9,783 bases of DNA from Firmicutes bacterium CAG:631 (GTDB lineage: Bacteria; Bacillota_I; Bacilli_A; RFN20; CAG-631): contig HF997984.1 of NCBI GenBank assembly GCA_000433015.1, positions 11,944 to 21,726 on the forward strand, in the 5' to 3' direction. The notes beneath the pieces were generated by a model. The model was not told the DNA's origin, searched no databases, and saw only the letters and a list, made by a program, of their open reading frames with translations. Every line of letters begins with the position of its first letter. Positions within the stretch are counted from its first letter, which is position 1. Of this stretch, positions 1 through 6,567 are shown piece after piece. Position numbers and translations under genes: made by a program.

Positions 1-51
1 AAAGCACAATCTTCAGATCAATCAGAAAATACCATTATTAATTTTGAATAA
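1..51 (+). CDS. C-terminal end of an unidentified protein, cut by the window edge
   Basis: Frame 1 is open from the first base and stops at TAA (49-51). It encodes 16 residues, a polar Ser/Gln/Asn-rich tail ending in IINFE. The stop is directly followed by the AGAGGGG ribosome binding site of the next gene, so this gene and the two PII genes are very likely one transcript. The tail has no diagnostic motif. From what I recall of gene order in Firmicutes, tandem PII-like genes of this type often follow a DUF1538 multispanning membrane protein, so this may be the end of such a protein. That is inference from neighbours, not from the residues seen. Confidence 0.5.
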   Translation, partial: KAQSSDQSENTIINFE

Positions 52-63
52 AGAGGGGATTGT

Positions 64-465
64 ATGAAAAAAAAGATTTTTAAAATCAATAAAGAAAAGC
101 AAGAGCAAAAACCCAAAAAATTATTTTTGATGATAACGGTTTTAGAAAGAGGAAAAAGCCAAAAATTCATTCCTATTTTAGAAAAGCATGATGTCGTTGT
201 TCAAATGACAATGCTTGGAAAAGGAACGGCCTCATCAGAAATTTTAAACTATCTAGGTTTAGCTGAAAATGAAAAAGATATATTATTTAGTTTAGTAAAA
301 GAAGATAAAATTCATCCGATTTATCGAGAAGTTTCTCCTTTTTTAGAAAAAAAAGGATATGGGATATCATTTACCATTCCTTTAACGAGCATTGTAGGGA
401 AAACGCTTTACGAATTTTTAATCCAACATCACAAGGGAGTGAAAAAAAATGGAAAAAAAGTATGA
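64..465 (+). CDS. PII-family (GlnB-like) signalling protein, first of a tandem pair
   Basis: A 133-residue protein with the ferredoxin-like PII fold. A strand near residues 20-27 (LFLMITVLERG) is followed by a helix (SQKFIPILEKH), then GKGTASSEILNYLGL around 53-67, a strand DILFSLV, a helix, and the closing GYGISFTIPLTSIVG near 99-113. PII proteins are trimers that sense small molecules, classically ATP/ADP and 2-oxoglutarate, and bind membrane or enzyme partners. Compared with classical GlnB, the long T-loop with its uridylylated Tyr is not recognisable, and the first 19 residues are a Lys-rich extension. The ligand and target are therefore unknown. The start has AGAGGGG (52-58) five bases upstream. 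The 3' end overlaps the second PII gene by 17 nt, which suggests translational coupling. Confidence 0.8.
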   Translation: MKKKIFKINKEKQEQKPKKLFLMITVLERGKSQKFIPILEKHDVVVQMTMLGKGTASSEILNYLGLAENEKDILFSLVKEDKIHPIYREVSPFLEKKGYGISFTIPLTSIVGKTLYEFLIQHHKGVKKNGKKV

Positions 466-772
466 AGTCATCTTTTGTATTGTAAATAATGGTTTTAGCG
501 ATGCTGTAATGGATGTAGCTAAGAAAAATGGGGCTCGTGGTGGCACAATTTTGCATGCTAAGGGCTCAGGAAATGAAGAAGCAGAAAAATTTTATGGAAT
601 AGTCATTACTCCTGAAAAAGAAATTGTTATGATTCTTGTGGAAAAAGAAATTAAAGATGTTATTTTACATGCTATTTATGAGGAAGTAGGACTGGCTAGT
701 CCAGGACAAGGGATTATTTTTTCCTTACCAATTTCACATGTTGCGGGAATCAATAATTTAGAAAATAACTAA
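449..772 (+). CDS. PII-family (GlnB-like) signalling protein, second of a tandem pair
   Basis: A 107-residue protein close to the usual PII length of about 110. It starts with the first strand YEVIFCIVNNG and helix SDAVMDVAKKNGARGGTI. Next come HAKGSGNEEAEKFYGI in the T-loop region, the strand EIVMILVEKE, a helix, and the end GLASPGQGIIFSLPISHVAG. ARGGT and the GxGIIFSLP ending are typical of PII-family proteins. The loop is shorter than in classical GlnB. AAGGGAG (433-439) lies nine bases before the ATG, inside the first PII gene. The two proteins differ clearly in sequence, so hetero-oligomers are possible (inference). The reading frame overlaps the end of the convergent kinase gene by 4 nt. 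Confidence 0.85.
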   Translation: MEKKYEVIFCIVNNGFSDAVMDVAKKNGARGGTILHAKGSGNEEAEKFYGIVITPEKEIVMILVEKEIKDVILHAIYEEVGLASPGQGIIFSLPISHVAGINNLENN

Positions 773-1287
773 TTAGAATTTTGATTAACTAAAGAAGTGA
801 GAAATTTATTCACTTCTTTTTTATTTTTTAAGATAATGACATTTTTATTAGAATTTGAACATAATTCTAAAATTTTAGGTCTACTTTGTTTATAAAAGTC
901 CGTTCTTACCCATTTTAAAAAAGATGAATCCAGCTTTTCATTACATAAAACACTTCTAGATTCTCTGGGCTTATTTTTATATTTAAAATACCGTTTAATG
1001 ACTCTAAAAAAGCAAAGCCAACGATTCATATCTAAAAAAATAATGGTATCACATTGTGCAAAACGTTCTGAAGCTTTTTTTAAAAAATTGCCATCACATA
1101 TCCATTGTTTTTGTTGAATAAATTGATAAATGGTGTTTTCAATTTGATCTAATTCTTTTTCTTGCCAATCATGTTTCCAGACAATGGTATCTAAATGTAA
1201 ATAAGGAATTTTCAGAATATCAGCCATTTTTTTTGTTAATGTTGATTTTCCACTTCCAGAATTACCTAAAACCACAATTTTTTCCAT
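769..1287 (-). CDS. FlaR-like P-loop kinase (DNA topology modulation protein family)
   Basis: A 172-residue P-loop NTPase, a normal length for this family. Walker A is GNSGSGKST at residues 8-16. It is followed by the family signatures PYLHLDTIVWKHDW (28-41), QWICDGNF (61-68), CDTIIFLDMNRW (79-90) and RVIKRYFKYK (95-104), the last resembling the Arg-rich lid of adenylate kinase-like enzymes. Proteins of this group are annotated as topology modulation proteins (FlaR) or adenylate kinase-related; the true substrate is not known to me. The ATG at 1285-1287 has a good GAAAGAGG site (1296-1303) eight bases upstream. Its last bases overlap the PII gene end (769-772). The final 16 or so codons contain the PII terminator, so its C-terminus is constrained by an RNA hairpin on the other strand. 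Confidence 0.85.
   Translation of the reverse strand: MEKIVVLGNSGSGKSTLTKKMADILKIPYLHLDTIVWKHDWQEKELDQIENTIYQFIQQKQWICDGNFLKKASERFAQCDTIIFLDMNRWLCFFRVIKRYFKYKNKPRESRSVLCNEKLDSSFLKWVRTDFYKQSRPKILELCSNSNKNVIILKNKKEVNKFLTSLVNQNSN
791..829 (+). terminator. Intrinsic terminator of the PII operon, inside the convergent kinase gene
   Basis: A perfect 10-bp stem pairs AAAGAAGTGA (791-800) with TCACTTCTTT (810-819) around a 9-nt loop. It is followed by a T-rich run TTTTATTTTTT. It lies 18 bases past the second PII stop codon. The same bases encode residues about 157-166 of the minus-strand kinase. On the minus strand the stem is not followed by a good U tract, so it should act only on the PII transcript. 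Confidence 0.85.
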
Positions 1288-1312
1288 GAAAATAACCTCT
1301 TTCTTCAGAAAA

Positions 1313-1341
1313 ATTATACACTACTCTTTATAAAATAACAA
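1313..1341 (-). promoter_or_regulatory. Predicted sigma-A promoter of the kinase gene
   Basis: Read on the minus strand, TTGTTA (1341-1336) and a perfect TATAAT (1318-1313) are separated by 17 bases, 25 bases before the kinase ATG. It is divergent from the promoter of the next gene, and both -10 elements sit in the same short inverted repeat. Confidence 0.65.
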
Positions 1342-1382
1342 TAAACAAAATATGTTGCTAATTATTTGTAAAATAGTGTATA
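1315..1382. repeat. 9-bp inverted repeat covering both divergent -10 elements
   Basis: TATACACTA at 1315-1323 and its exact reverse complement TAGTGTATA at 1374-1382 lie at the outer edges of the divergent promoter region. Each arm overlaps the -10 hexamer of the promoter on its side. It may be a paired operator for a shared regulator, or simply two similar -10 regions facing away from each other. The arms are 50 bases apart. Confidence 0.45.
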
Positions 1383-1384
1383 CT
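1355..1384 (+). promoter_or_regulatory. Predicted sigma-A promoter of the DUF5677-like gene
   Basis: TTGCTA (1355-1360) and TATACT (1379-1384) are 18 bases apart. The -10 ends 20 bases before the preferred ATG, so the 5' leader would be short. Confidence 0.55.
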
Positions 1385-1395
1385 GAATAAAAGTG

Positions 1396-1401
1396 GGTGA
1401 T
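1396..1401 (+). promoter_or_regulatory. Ribosome binding site that fixes the start at 1405
   Basis: GGTGAT matches six bases complementary to the 3' tail of 16S rRNA (AUCACC) and lies three bases before ATG 1405-1407. The in-frame GTG at 1393 has no purine-rich site upstream, only an AT-rich sequence within the promoter, and would place this site inside the coding sequence. Confidence 0.6.
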
Positions 1402-1404
1402 AAA

Positions 1405-2532
1405 ATGGATAAAGAAGATCAATTGATTTTAGAAATTGATGCCAATTTGTTTGATGCTTTTTGGAATACTTATGGGAAAAAAAGTCATTTAACCTACGAA
1501 TTTATTAAAAAAATTTTTTTATCTGTTGATTTAAAATATAAAAACTTTATTTCTAACCGATCCTTGCAAAATATTATTTTAAAAAATTTAAATGTGACTG
1601 ATATTGCATTTTATGTTTGCGAGGAACATTTATTTCATAAAAAATTTTTTAAAGATGAAGATTTAAAAAAATTAGAAAATAATGAACAATATGCACAAGA
1701 GTTGATACAATTAGTTTTTGATAAATTAATTTATAATGATTTTGATAATGTTTTAGGTTATCCTGTTCAAACCAAATATGCGGTTGAAATTTCAACTTTA
1801 AGTATGTTTATTAATCAATTATTTCAATTAATTAAGGGAATTGAGATAAAAAATATAAAGGATAAATTACTTATCGATATTTTCATTAAATGCTTTTTAT
1901 TGATGAAAAGTACACTCAATCAATTAACAGATGGTCTAGAAACAGAGGCTATGAGTTCTTGGAGAACTCTGCATGAATTAGAATGTGTTTTAAAAATTAT
2001 TTATGATTCTAATGAGGAAGTATCTAAAGCTTACTTTCGTCATTTAGAGTATGGGGCATATCATCGTGGGGAGATTAATAATGAAAAAGAAAAACAAAGA
2101 ATCGCCGAACAATTACAAAATGATATGGAGATTTTACAAGTAAAAAAGTCAAATAAAGAAAAGTTTATTAATTATGGTTGGCTTCATTGGGTATCTAAAT
2201 CAATTAATGATGAAGAAGTAAAATTTAATTTTTTAGGCGGATTACAAAAACTAGCACAATTGACTAATTATCGAAAATGGTATGAAATAGCAAGTGATGT
2301 TACGCATTCTACTCCATTATTGGTCTATGCGAATAAACATTATTTATATCATTCTACATTATGTATTACTTATGAATCTTTTTTTAGAATTGAAACTTTA
2401 TTTTTTCAATATGCACAACAAAAAATGATAAATAATCCCACTTATTTAAATCATTATATCCAGTTTAAGAAAAAATATAAAAATACCGTTGAAACCATTT
2501 ATAGTTTAATGATAAAAGATAATAGAAAATAA
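1405..2532 (+). CDS. DUF5677-like protein of unknown function
   Basis: A 375-residue, mostly helical, soluble protein with no signal peptide or membrane span. The N-terminal third is Lys/Phe/Leu-rich. The conserved part begins near residue 150 and includes SSWRTLHELECVL (184-196), YFRHLEYGAYHR (210-221) and YEIASDVTHSTPLL (293-306). This arrangement of an Arg/Glu-rich helix followed by a late conserved His resembles DUF5677 proteins, which have no established biochemical role and occur scattered in bacterial accessory regions. The ATG at 1405 is preferred over GTG 1393 because of the ribosome binding site. It has its own promoter and a strong terminator right after its stop, so it is monocistronic. 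The coding sequence is especially A/T-rich with long A and T runs, which could indicate recent acquisition but is also common in this genome type. Confidence 0.6.
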   Translation: MDKEDQLILEIDANLFDAFWNTYGKKSHLTYEFIKKIFLSVDLKYKNFISNRSLQNIILKNLNVTDIAFYVCEEHLFHKKFFKDEDLKKLENNEQYAQELIQLVFDKLIYNDFDNVLGYPVQTKYAVEISTLSMFINQLFQLIKGIEIKNIKDKLLIDIFIKCFLLMKSTLNQLTDGLETEAMSSWRTLHELECVLKIIYDSNEEVSKAYFRHLEYGAYHRGEINNEKEKQRIAEQLQNDMEILQVKKSNKEKFINYGWLHWVSKSINDEEVKFNFLGGLQKLAQLTNYRKWYEIASDVTHSTPLLVYANKHYLYHSTLCITYESFFRIETLFFQYAQQKMINNPTYLNHYIQFKKKYKNTVETIYSLMIKDNRK

Positions 2533-2561
2533 AAAAATCACGAATGAATCGTGATTTTTTT
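2532..2561. terminator. Bidirectional intrinsic terminator between convergent genes
   Basis: A perfect 12-bp stem, AAAAAATCACGA (2532-2543) with TCGTGATTTTTT (2549-2560), closes a 5-nt loop. A and T tracts flank it, so each strand has a U tail. It overlaps the last base of the stop codon of the plus-strand gene and sits one base from the stop of the minus-strand lipoprotein gene. Confidence 0.9.
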
Positions 2562-2562
2562 A

Positions 2563-4353
2563 CTAGTCTAAATAAACTGTATGTTTAAGATATCCACTAG
2601 AATTAGCAAGTAAATTGTATTCTAATGTTACTTGAATTACGCTATGTGCTGGAACGATTAATGAATAAAGGTAAGAATGATATTCTACATTTCCTCTTAA
2701 ACTATATGGGAAAGTTTCAACCCTTGTTAAAGTATATTTTTTATCTAAAATTTTTCCTTCAGCATCTCTTACCATTACAGCAGAAGAGCCATTATCAGTT
2801 AAAGCTAAAGTAATTGTTCTATCTACCGTTCCTTGATTTACAAATGTAAAGCGATCTTGATAATCAATCATCCAGTTTCCAATATTTGCTAAGCTTCCTC
2901 TACCATCATAGTGATTTGCATCGATAACAATTTCTTGCTTTGTCACACTGTCAATTGTAATATATCGAGTCATATCCGTTCCTACAACAGTAGAATTATT
3001 TTGAGGATTGAGATGTGTTCCCCAATAAGAAAGCGTTTGTTGATGAGCAGTACTATGAATTTCACTATATGGTGTACCTGTTTGAGATACATTGTCTTGA
3101 TAATAATTTGTAAAAGTTACTGGTAATCTTTGTGGTAAAGTGATATCATTAAATGTCCAAACGGCTTCATTATCAACAACACCATGACAAGTATCATAAC
3201 CAATATATTGACTTCCATAATTTATGCCATTGCGTTCAACAACGTAACCTTGATGTGTTGTATTGTTAACAATGTTTGCGGGGTCATCGTAAATATAAAA
3301 AGCGCCGTCAGCTTTACCCCCGCTAACACTAAATAAAACAGCAGCATTACTACAACCATTTGCAACTTTTCTATTTGCAGTATTGTAAGCATTAAAATTT
3401 AAATAACTATCAGAAGTTGTACCTCCCATGACGTAGATTTGTTCGTTTGGAGGCAAAACAATAGTCATCGGTTGATGATTGTTTGATTGATATTCTCCAG
3501 AAAAATTATACCAAGATTCAAAGTTGGCTTGTTGTTCTTCGGTCCAATTAGAAGGATCAAATTCAAATTTTGTGTTATAAAATTTAATCCATTCATCTTC
3601 TCCAAGCCAAGTTCCAGGTCCATCTAATTGAAAACCAATATTTTGGATAGTAATATATAACTTGTTATTTGTATTATTACGAACTTGATATCCATAATAA
3701 AATGGAGTAGACATATTGTTATGTTCAAATGTGAAGAAAACATCACCTTCAAGTTCGTTGCGACAAAGCGCTTTATTTAAGTCATCGGTAGATAATTTTT
3801 CAGGATTATTAGAATTAATATAAGTTCCGCCTTCTCGTTTTTTATAATTAATTTTAGCAGGCTTTAAAGGATTGACGCTACTATCTCCATACACGTCTAA
3901 TTTCGTAGGATCAGTTTCAAATACAGATTCATAAGGTAAAACAGAAACGTGATTTGTGGCATATAATTCTGTTTGAATAACGTGATTGGTTTCATTTCCT
4001 TCAATGACAACATAAACAATTTCATCTTTTTCTAATTGTGGGGTGGTAAAAGTTTCAGTTGATTCGCAAATTAGATTTCCGATGTAATCATAAATGGTAT
4101 ATTTTTTTACATTTTCTGTAAAAGTTATATGATAAGTATCAGAATAAGGTACTTTCATTTTATAACCCAATCTAGTTTCGGTTTCGACGACATCTAATAC
4201 TGAACTCAATCTAAATTCTGGTAAATTGACATAATCTTTAACTGTATCTAACACGCTTATACTCTCACTTTCTGATTTATTTGTGGTTTGATTACAAGAA
4301 CATAGTAATCCAATAGTTAATAAACAACTCAATAATTTTTTGGGTAATATCAT
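2563..4353 (-). CDS. Large secreted lipoprotein of unknown function
   Basis: A 596-residue protein exported as a lipoprotein. It has a short basic start (MILPKK), a hydrophobic core (about 7-17) and the lipobox LCS-C with lipidated Cys20, followed by a Ser/Asn/Glu-rich linker. The rest is rich in Asn, Thr, Tyr and beta-prone segments with no further membrane span, so it should sit on the outer face of the membrane. Residues about 65-120 (a YSDTYHITF strand, then YTIYDYIGNLI) look like a small beta-sandwich of the pre-peptidase or Ig type. Later segments include LDGPGTWLGEDEWIKFY and VLPPNEQIYVMGG. The last 20 or so residues before the end (LIVPAHSVIQVTLEYNL) again look beta-rich. Besides Cys20 and Cys10 in the signal there are four Cys (about 96, 197, 334, 389), unusual in a Gram-positive surface protein and possibly disulfide-forming. 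No catalytic motif or known family is recognised. It has its own promoter and terminator. Confidence 0.8.
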   Translation of the reverse strand: MILPKKLLSCLLTIGLLCSCNQTTNKSESESISVLDTVKDYVNLPEFRLSSVLDVVETETRLGYKMKVPYSDTYHITFTENVKKYTIYDYIGNLICESTETFTTPQLEKDEIVYVVIEGNETNHVIQTELYATNHVSVLPYESVFETDPTKLDVYGDSSVNPLKPAKINYKKREGGTYINSNNPEKLSTDDLNKALCRNELEGDVFFTFEHNNMSTPFYYGYQVRNNTNNKLYITIQNIGFQLDGPGTWLGEDEWIKFYNTKFEFDPSNWTEEQQANFESWYNFSGEYQSNNHQPMTIVLPPNEQIYVMGGTTSDSYLNFNAYNTANRKVANGCSNAAVLFSVSGGKADGAFYIYDDPANIVNNTTHQGYVVERNGINYGSQYIGYDTCHGVVDNEAVWTFNDITLPQRLPVTFTNYYQDNVSQTGTPYSEIHSTAHQQTLSYWGTHLNPQNNSTVVGTDMTRYITIDSVTKQEIVIDANHYDGRGSLANIGNWMIDYQDRFTFVNQGTVDRTITLALTDNGSSAVMVRDAEGKILDKKYTLTRVETFPYSLRGNVEYHSYLYSLIVPAHSVIQVTLEYNLLANSSGYLKHTVYLD

Positions 4354-4361
4354 CAATATTT

Positions 4362-4367
4362 CTCCTC
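4362..4367 (-). promoter_or_regulatory. Ribosome binding site that fixes the lipoprotein start
   Basis: GAGGAG on the minus strand, within a longer purine run, lies eight bases before ATG 4353-4351. The in-frame TTG codon just upstream (4356-4354) would have only five bases of spacing, so ATG is the better start. Confidence 0.7.
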
Positions 4368-4388
4368 TCTCCCCTCAAATTTAAGTCT

Positions 4389-4415
4389 ATTATAACATAA
4401 TTTATATAAAATCAA
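4389..4415 (-). promoter_or_regulatory. Predicted extended -10 promoter of the lipoprotein gene
   Basis: On the minus strand, TGTTATAAT (4397-4389) is a perfect extended -10. A possible -35, TTGATT (4415-4410), is only 15 bases away, so the extended -10 likely carries most of the promoter strength. The -10 ends 35 bases before the ATG. Confidence 0.65.
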
Positions 4416-4487
4416 TATTAAAATTTTATAAATAAAAACAATAATTTTTTTTATGTTTTTTTCATATCTTTCAATGAGGCGATATCA

Positions 4488-5741
4488 ATGAAATATAGAA
4501 TTGAAGGAAATCAAAAGTTAGAAGGGAAAATATTTATAAATGGCTCAAAAAATGCGGCACTTGCTATTTTGGTTGGGGCAATATTATCAAAAAATCAAGT
4601 TATCCTTCATAACACACCAAATATTTCAGATGTTCGAGATTTAATAGAAATTTTAAAATACATTCATTGTAAAGTAAATTATGATGGGTTTACTTTAATG
4701 ATTGATTCTTCTTCAATTCAATATGAAGATCTAAGAATTGATGCGATAAAAAAACTTAGAGCCTCTTATTATTTTATGGGTGCCTTTTTATCCTTGTTTA
4801 AAAAAGTACAAATTTATAAACCAGGAGGATGCAATATCGGAGAAAGACCAATTGATATTCATTTAAATGGATTTGAAAAAATGAACGTTCAATTGCTTGA
4901 AAAAGATAAAGAGGTTTACTTACATACAAATCATTTAAAAGGAAATCAAATTAAATTGTCTTTTCCATCAGTAGGAGCAACAATTAATTTAGTTTTGGCC
5001 GCTATTAAAGCAAAAGGGACGACGATATTAAGAAATGTTGCAACAGAACCAGAAATCATCGATTTTGTCCAATTTTTGAAATCAATGGGTGCCAAAATTG
5101 ATGGTGAAGGAACAAAAACAATTATTGTTCACCATACAGATGAATTGCATGGATGCACCTATACGATTATGCCCGATCGAATTGAGGCAGGAACCTATTT
5201 AATTTATGGTGCCGCCATTGCCAAAAAATTATGCATATGTAACATCATTCCTCGTCAAGTACGCTCTTTAATATCTATTTTTGTTGAAATGGGTATAAAA
5301 ATGGATATTCGAGAAAATGAAATAACAATTTATGATAGTTTTCCATTACGTCCAGTTCGTGTTGTCACTGGGCCGTTTCCATCATTTCCAACAGATTTAC
5401 AACAAATTCTTTGTCCACTACTTTTAAAAGCTGAAGGAGAAAGTTACATTATTGACACGATTTATCATAAGCGATCTTCTCATATTGAACAGTTAAAAAA
5501 GATGAATGCAAATGTAAAAGTTGTTGATAACTGTATGTTTATTTCAAAAAGTGATCAACTCATTTCTTCAAGTGTTGAATGTAATGATTTAAGAGGGGGA
5601 GCTGGAATGCTTCTTGCTTGTCTAATGACACCAGGAGTTTCTATTTTAAATCATACGGAATTTATTGAACGGGGTTATCAAAATGTTATTGAATGTTTAA
5701 CGCAAGTTGGAGCAAAAATAGAAAGAGAGGAAAAAATTTGA
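4488..5741 (+). CDS. murA: UDP-N-acetylglucosamine 1-carboxyvinyltransferase (MurA, MurA2/MurZ-like)
   Basis: A 417-residue cytosolic enzyme that transfers enolpyruvate from PEP to UDP-GlcNAc, the first committed step of peptidoglycan synthesis. Both halves of the EPSP synthase-like fold are present. Active-site elements visible are GSKNAAL (Lys21-Asn22), RASYYFMG (Arg91), PGGCNIGERP with the fosfomycin-target Cys115, PDRIEAGTY (229-237), SFPTDLQQ with catalytic Asp303, and ERGY with Arg395. The length is normal. RASYYFMG and DTIYHKRSSH resemble the second MurA (MurA2/MurZ) of Firmicutes, so a paralogue may exist elsewhere; this is inference. GAGG (4475-4478) lies nine bases before the ATG. 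I see no clear promoter in the very AT-rich upstream region. TGA serves as the stop and shares one base with the next start. Confidence 0.95.
   Translation: MKYRIEGNQKLEGKIFINGSKNAALAILVGAILSKNQVILHNTPNISDVRDLIEILKYIHCKVNYDGFTLMIDSSSIQYEDLRIDAIKKLRASYYFMGAFLSLFKKVQIYKPGGCNIGERPIDIHLNGFEKMNVQLLEKDKEVYLHTNHLKGNQIKLSFPSVGATINLVLAAIKAKGTTILRNVATEPEIIDFVQFLKSMGAKIDGEGTKTIIVHHTDELHGCTYTIMPDRIEAGTYLIYGAAIAKKLCICNIIPRQVRSLISIFVEMGIKMDIRENEITIYDSFPLRPVRVVTGPFPSFPTDLQQILCPLLLKAEGESYIIDTIYHKRSSHIEQLKKMNANVKVVDNCMFISKSDQLISSSVECNDLRGGAGMLLACLMTPGVSILNHTEFIERGYQNVIECLTQVGAKIEREEKI
5721..5730 (+). promoter_or_regulatory. Ribosome binding site that fixes the start at 5741
   Basis: GAAAGAGAGG, in the last codons of murA, lies ten bases before ATG 5741-5743. 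An in-frame ATG at 5693 would give a Lys/Arg-rich leader in front of the signal anchor and has no such site. Confidence 0.7.
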
Positions 5742-6475
5742 TGATCAAAAAAAGAGTGATGAATTCGTTAAGTATTTTATGTATGGTATTACTTGTTGTT
5801 TTAATAGTTTTAATTGCAAAAAAAACAAATGTGCAATTAGATAATTATATGATTTTTGGCGAAAAAATCGGGAACAATGAATACGAGAATGTTTTTATGA
5901 AGCAAGTAGATAACAAAAAAATAAGGACATCCAACTCTACTTTTACATCTCAAGTTGAAAGTAAAACTTTTTTAAAAATGTTACAAGAAAATGTTGCAAA
6001 AAAGATTGATAATAAAATGGTTCCAATTCAAGATGTTATTCAAAAATCTAATTACATTTCAATTTATATTGGGAATACTGATTTTATCGATAAAATCAAA
6101 TTTGATAAAACAACAAAACAGGCAAATTATGATTTAGAAGTATTACAACGTCAAATAGATATGACCACATTGAATGTTTATCACATTATTGAAGAAATAA
6201 AAAATATTAATGAATATTGTAAAATCATTGTTTTAAGCACATATTTTCCATATTATGATTTAGAATCTCATGCTTTAGAAGAACTTCAAAATTTTTTTAA
6301 TACCTTTAATGATGAATTAGAACAACTTTGTAAAGATAGTAATGCTTCATATTTAGACATTTCTTTGTTGGGCAAATCTAATTATTTTTTAGAATCAACA
6401 TATACTATAAATGATGCTGGGCATCAATATTTAGGAAATAAAATTTATCAATGTGCAATTGATGAAATATGTTAA
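5741..6475 (+). CDS. Membrane-anchored SGNH-fold protein with degenerate catalytic blocks
   Basis: A 244-residue protein with one N-terminal membrane segment (about 10-26, after a basic MIKKR start), placing the rest outside the cell. The body follows the order of SGNH/GDSL hydrolases. Block I falls at YMIFGEKIG (36-44), where the family has GDSL, so the nucleophilic Ser is Lys. Block II around SNSTFTSQ (64-71) lacks the expected Gly. Block III is IGNTD (110-114) instead of GxND. Block V keeps DAGH (225-228), the usual Asp-x-x-His. The overall layout recalls YpmR-type or acyl/acetylhydrolase-like proteins, but catalysis by the usual mechanism seems unlikely. It starts on the last base of the murA stop, so the two are co-translated, which suggests a cell-wall role (inference). 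Confidence 0.65.
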   Translation: MIKKRVMNSLSILCMVLLVVLIVLIAKKTNVQLDNYMIFGEKIGNNEYENVFMKQVDNKKIRTSNSTFTSQVESKTFLKMLQENVAKKIDNKMVPIQDVIQKSNYISIYIGNTDFIDKIKFDKTTKQANYDLEVLQRQIDMTTLNVYHIIEEIKNINEYCKIIVLSTYFPYYDLESHALEELQNFFNTFNDELEQLCKDSNASYLDISLLGKSNYFLESTYTINDAGHQYLGNKIYQCAIDEIC

Positions 6476-6505
6476 TAAAAACATACTGTTTTTATTAATT
6501 TTTCT
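6472..6505 (+). terminator. AT-rich terminator after the murA-SGNH operon
   Basis: A 12-bp stem, TTAATAAAAACA (6472-6483) with TGTTTTTATTAA (6487-6498), has a 3-nt loop and is followed by TTTTTCT. It contains the TAA stop of the SGNH gene. It has only one G-C pair and is less stable than the other terminators here, so some read-through into the next gene is possible. It ends at the -35 of the next promoter. Confidence 0.55.
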
Positions 6506-6532
6506 TTACATCTATTTCTTTTGTGTTATAAT
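6505..6532 (+). promoter_or_regulatory. Predicted promoter of the Bax inhibitor-1 family gene
   Basis: TTTACA (6505-6510) is followed, after 16 bases, by TATAAT (6527-6532) with the extended -10 dinucleotide TG (TGTTATAAT). This is the best promoter match in the window. Confidence 0.8.
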
Positions 6533-6567
6533 ACTTATATAAACCTTTAAAAAAAGGAGGGTTTAAG

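Noticed and set aside
1393..1395. GTG as the start of the DUF5677-like gene
   Set aside because: It would use a start with no ribosome binding site, nine bases after the -10, and would place the GGTGAT site within the coding sequence.
2625..3126. Two short plus-strand open frames within the lipoprotein gene
   Set aside because: They are antisense to a long gene with a lipobox, promoter and ribosome binding site. Their translations show no domain.
4370..4487. A riboswitch or small RNA before murA
   Set aside because: The region is almost pure A/T without a stable stem, and the lipoprotein promoter accounts for the clear signal there.
5693..5740. Start of the SGNH-fold protein at ATG 5693
   Set aside because: It would add a charged 16-residue leader within murA and ahead of the membrane anchor. 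The ribosome binding site points to ATG 5741.
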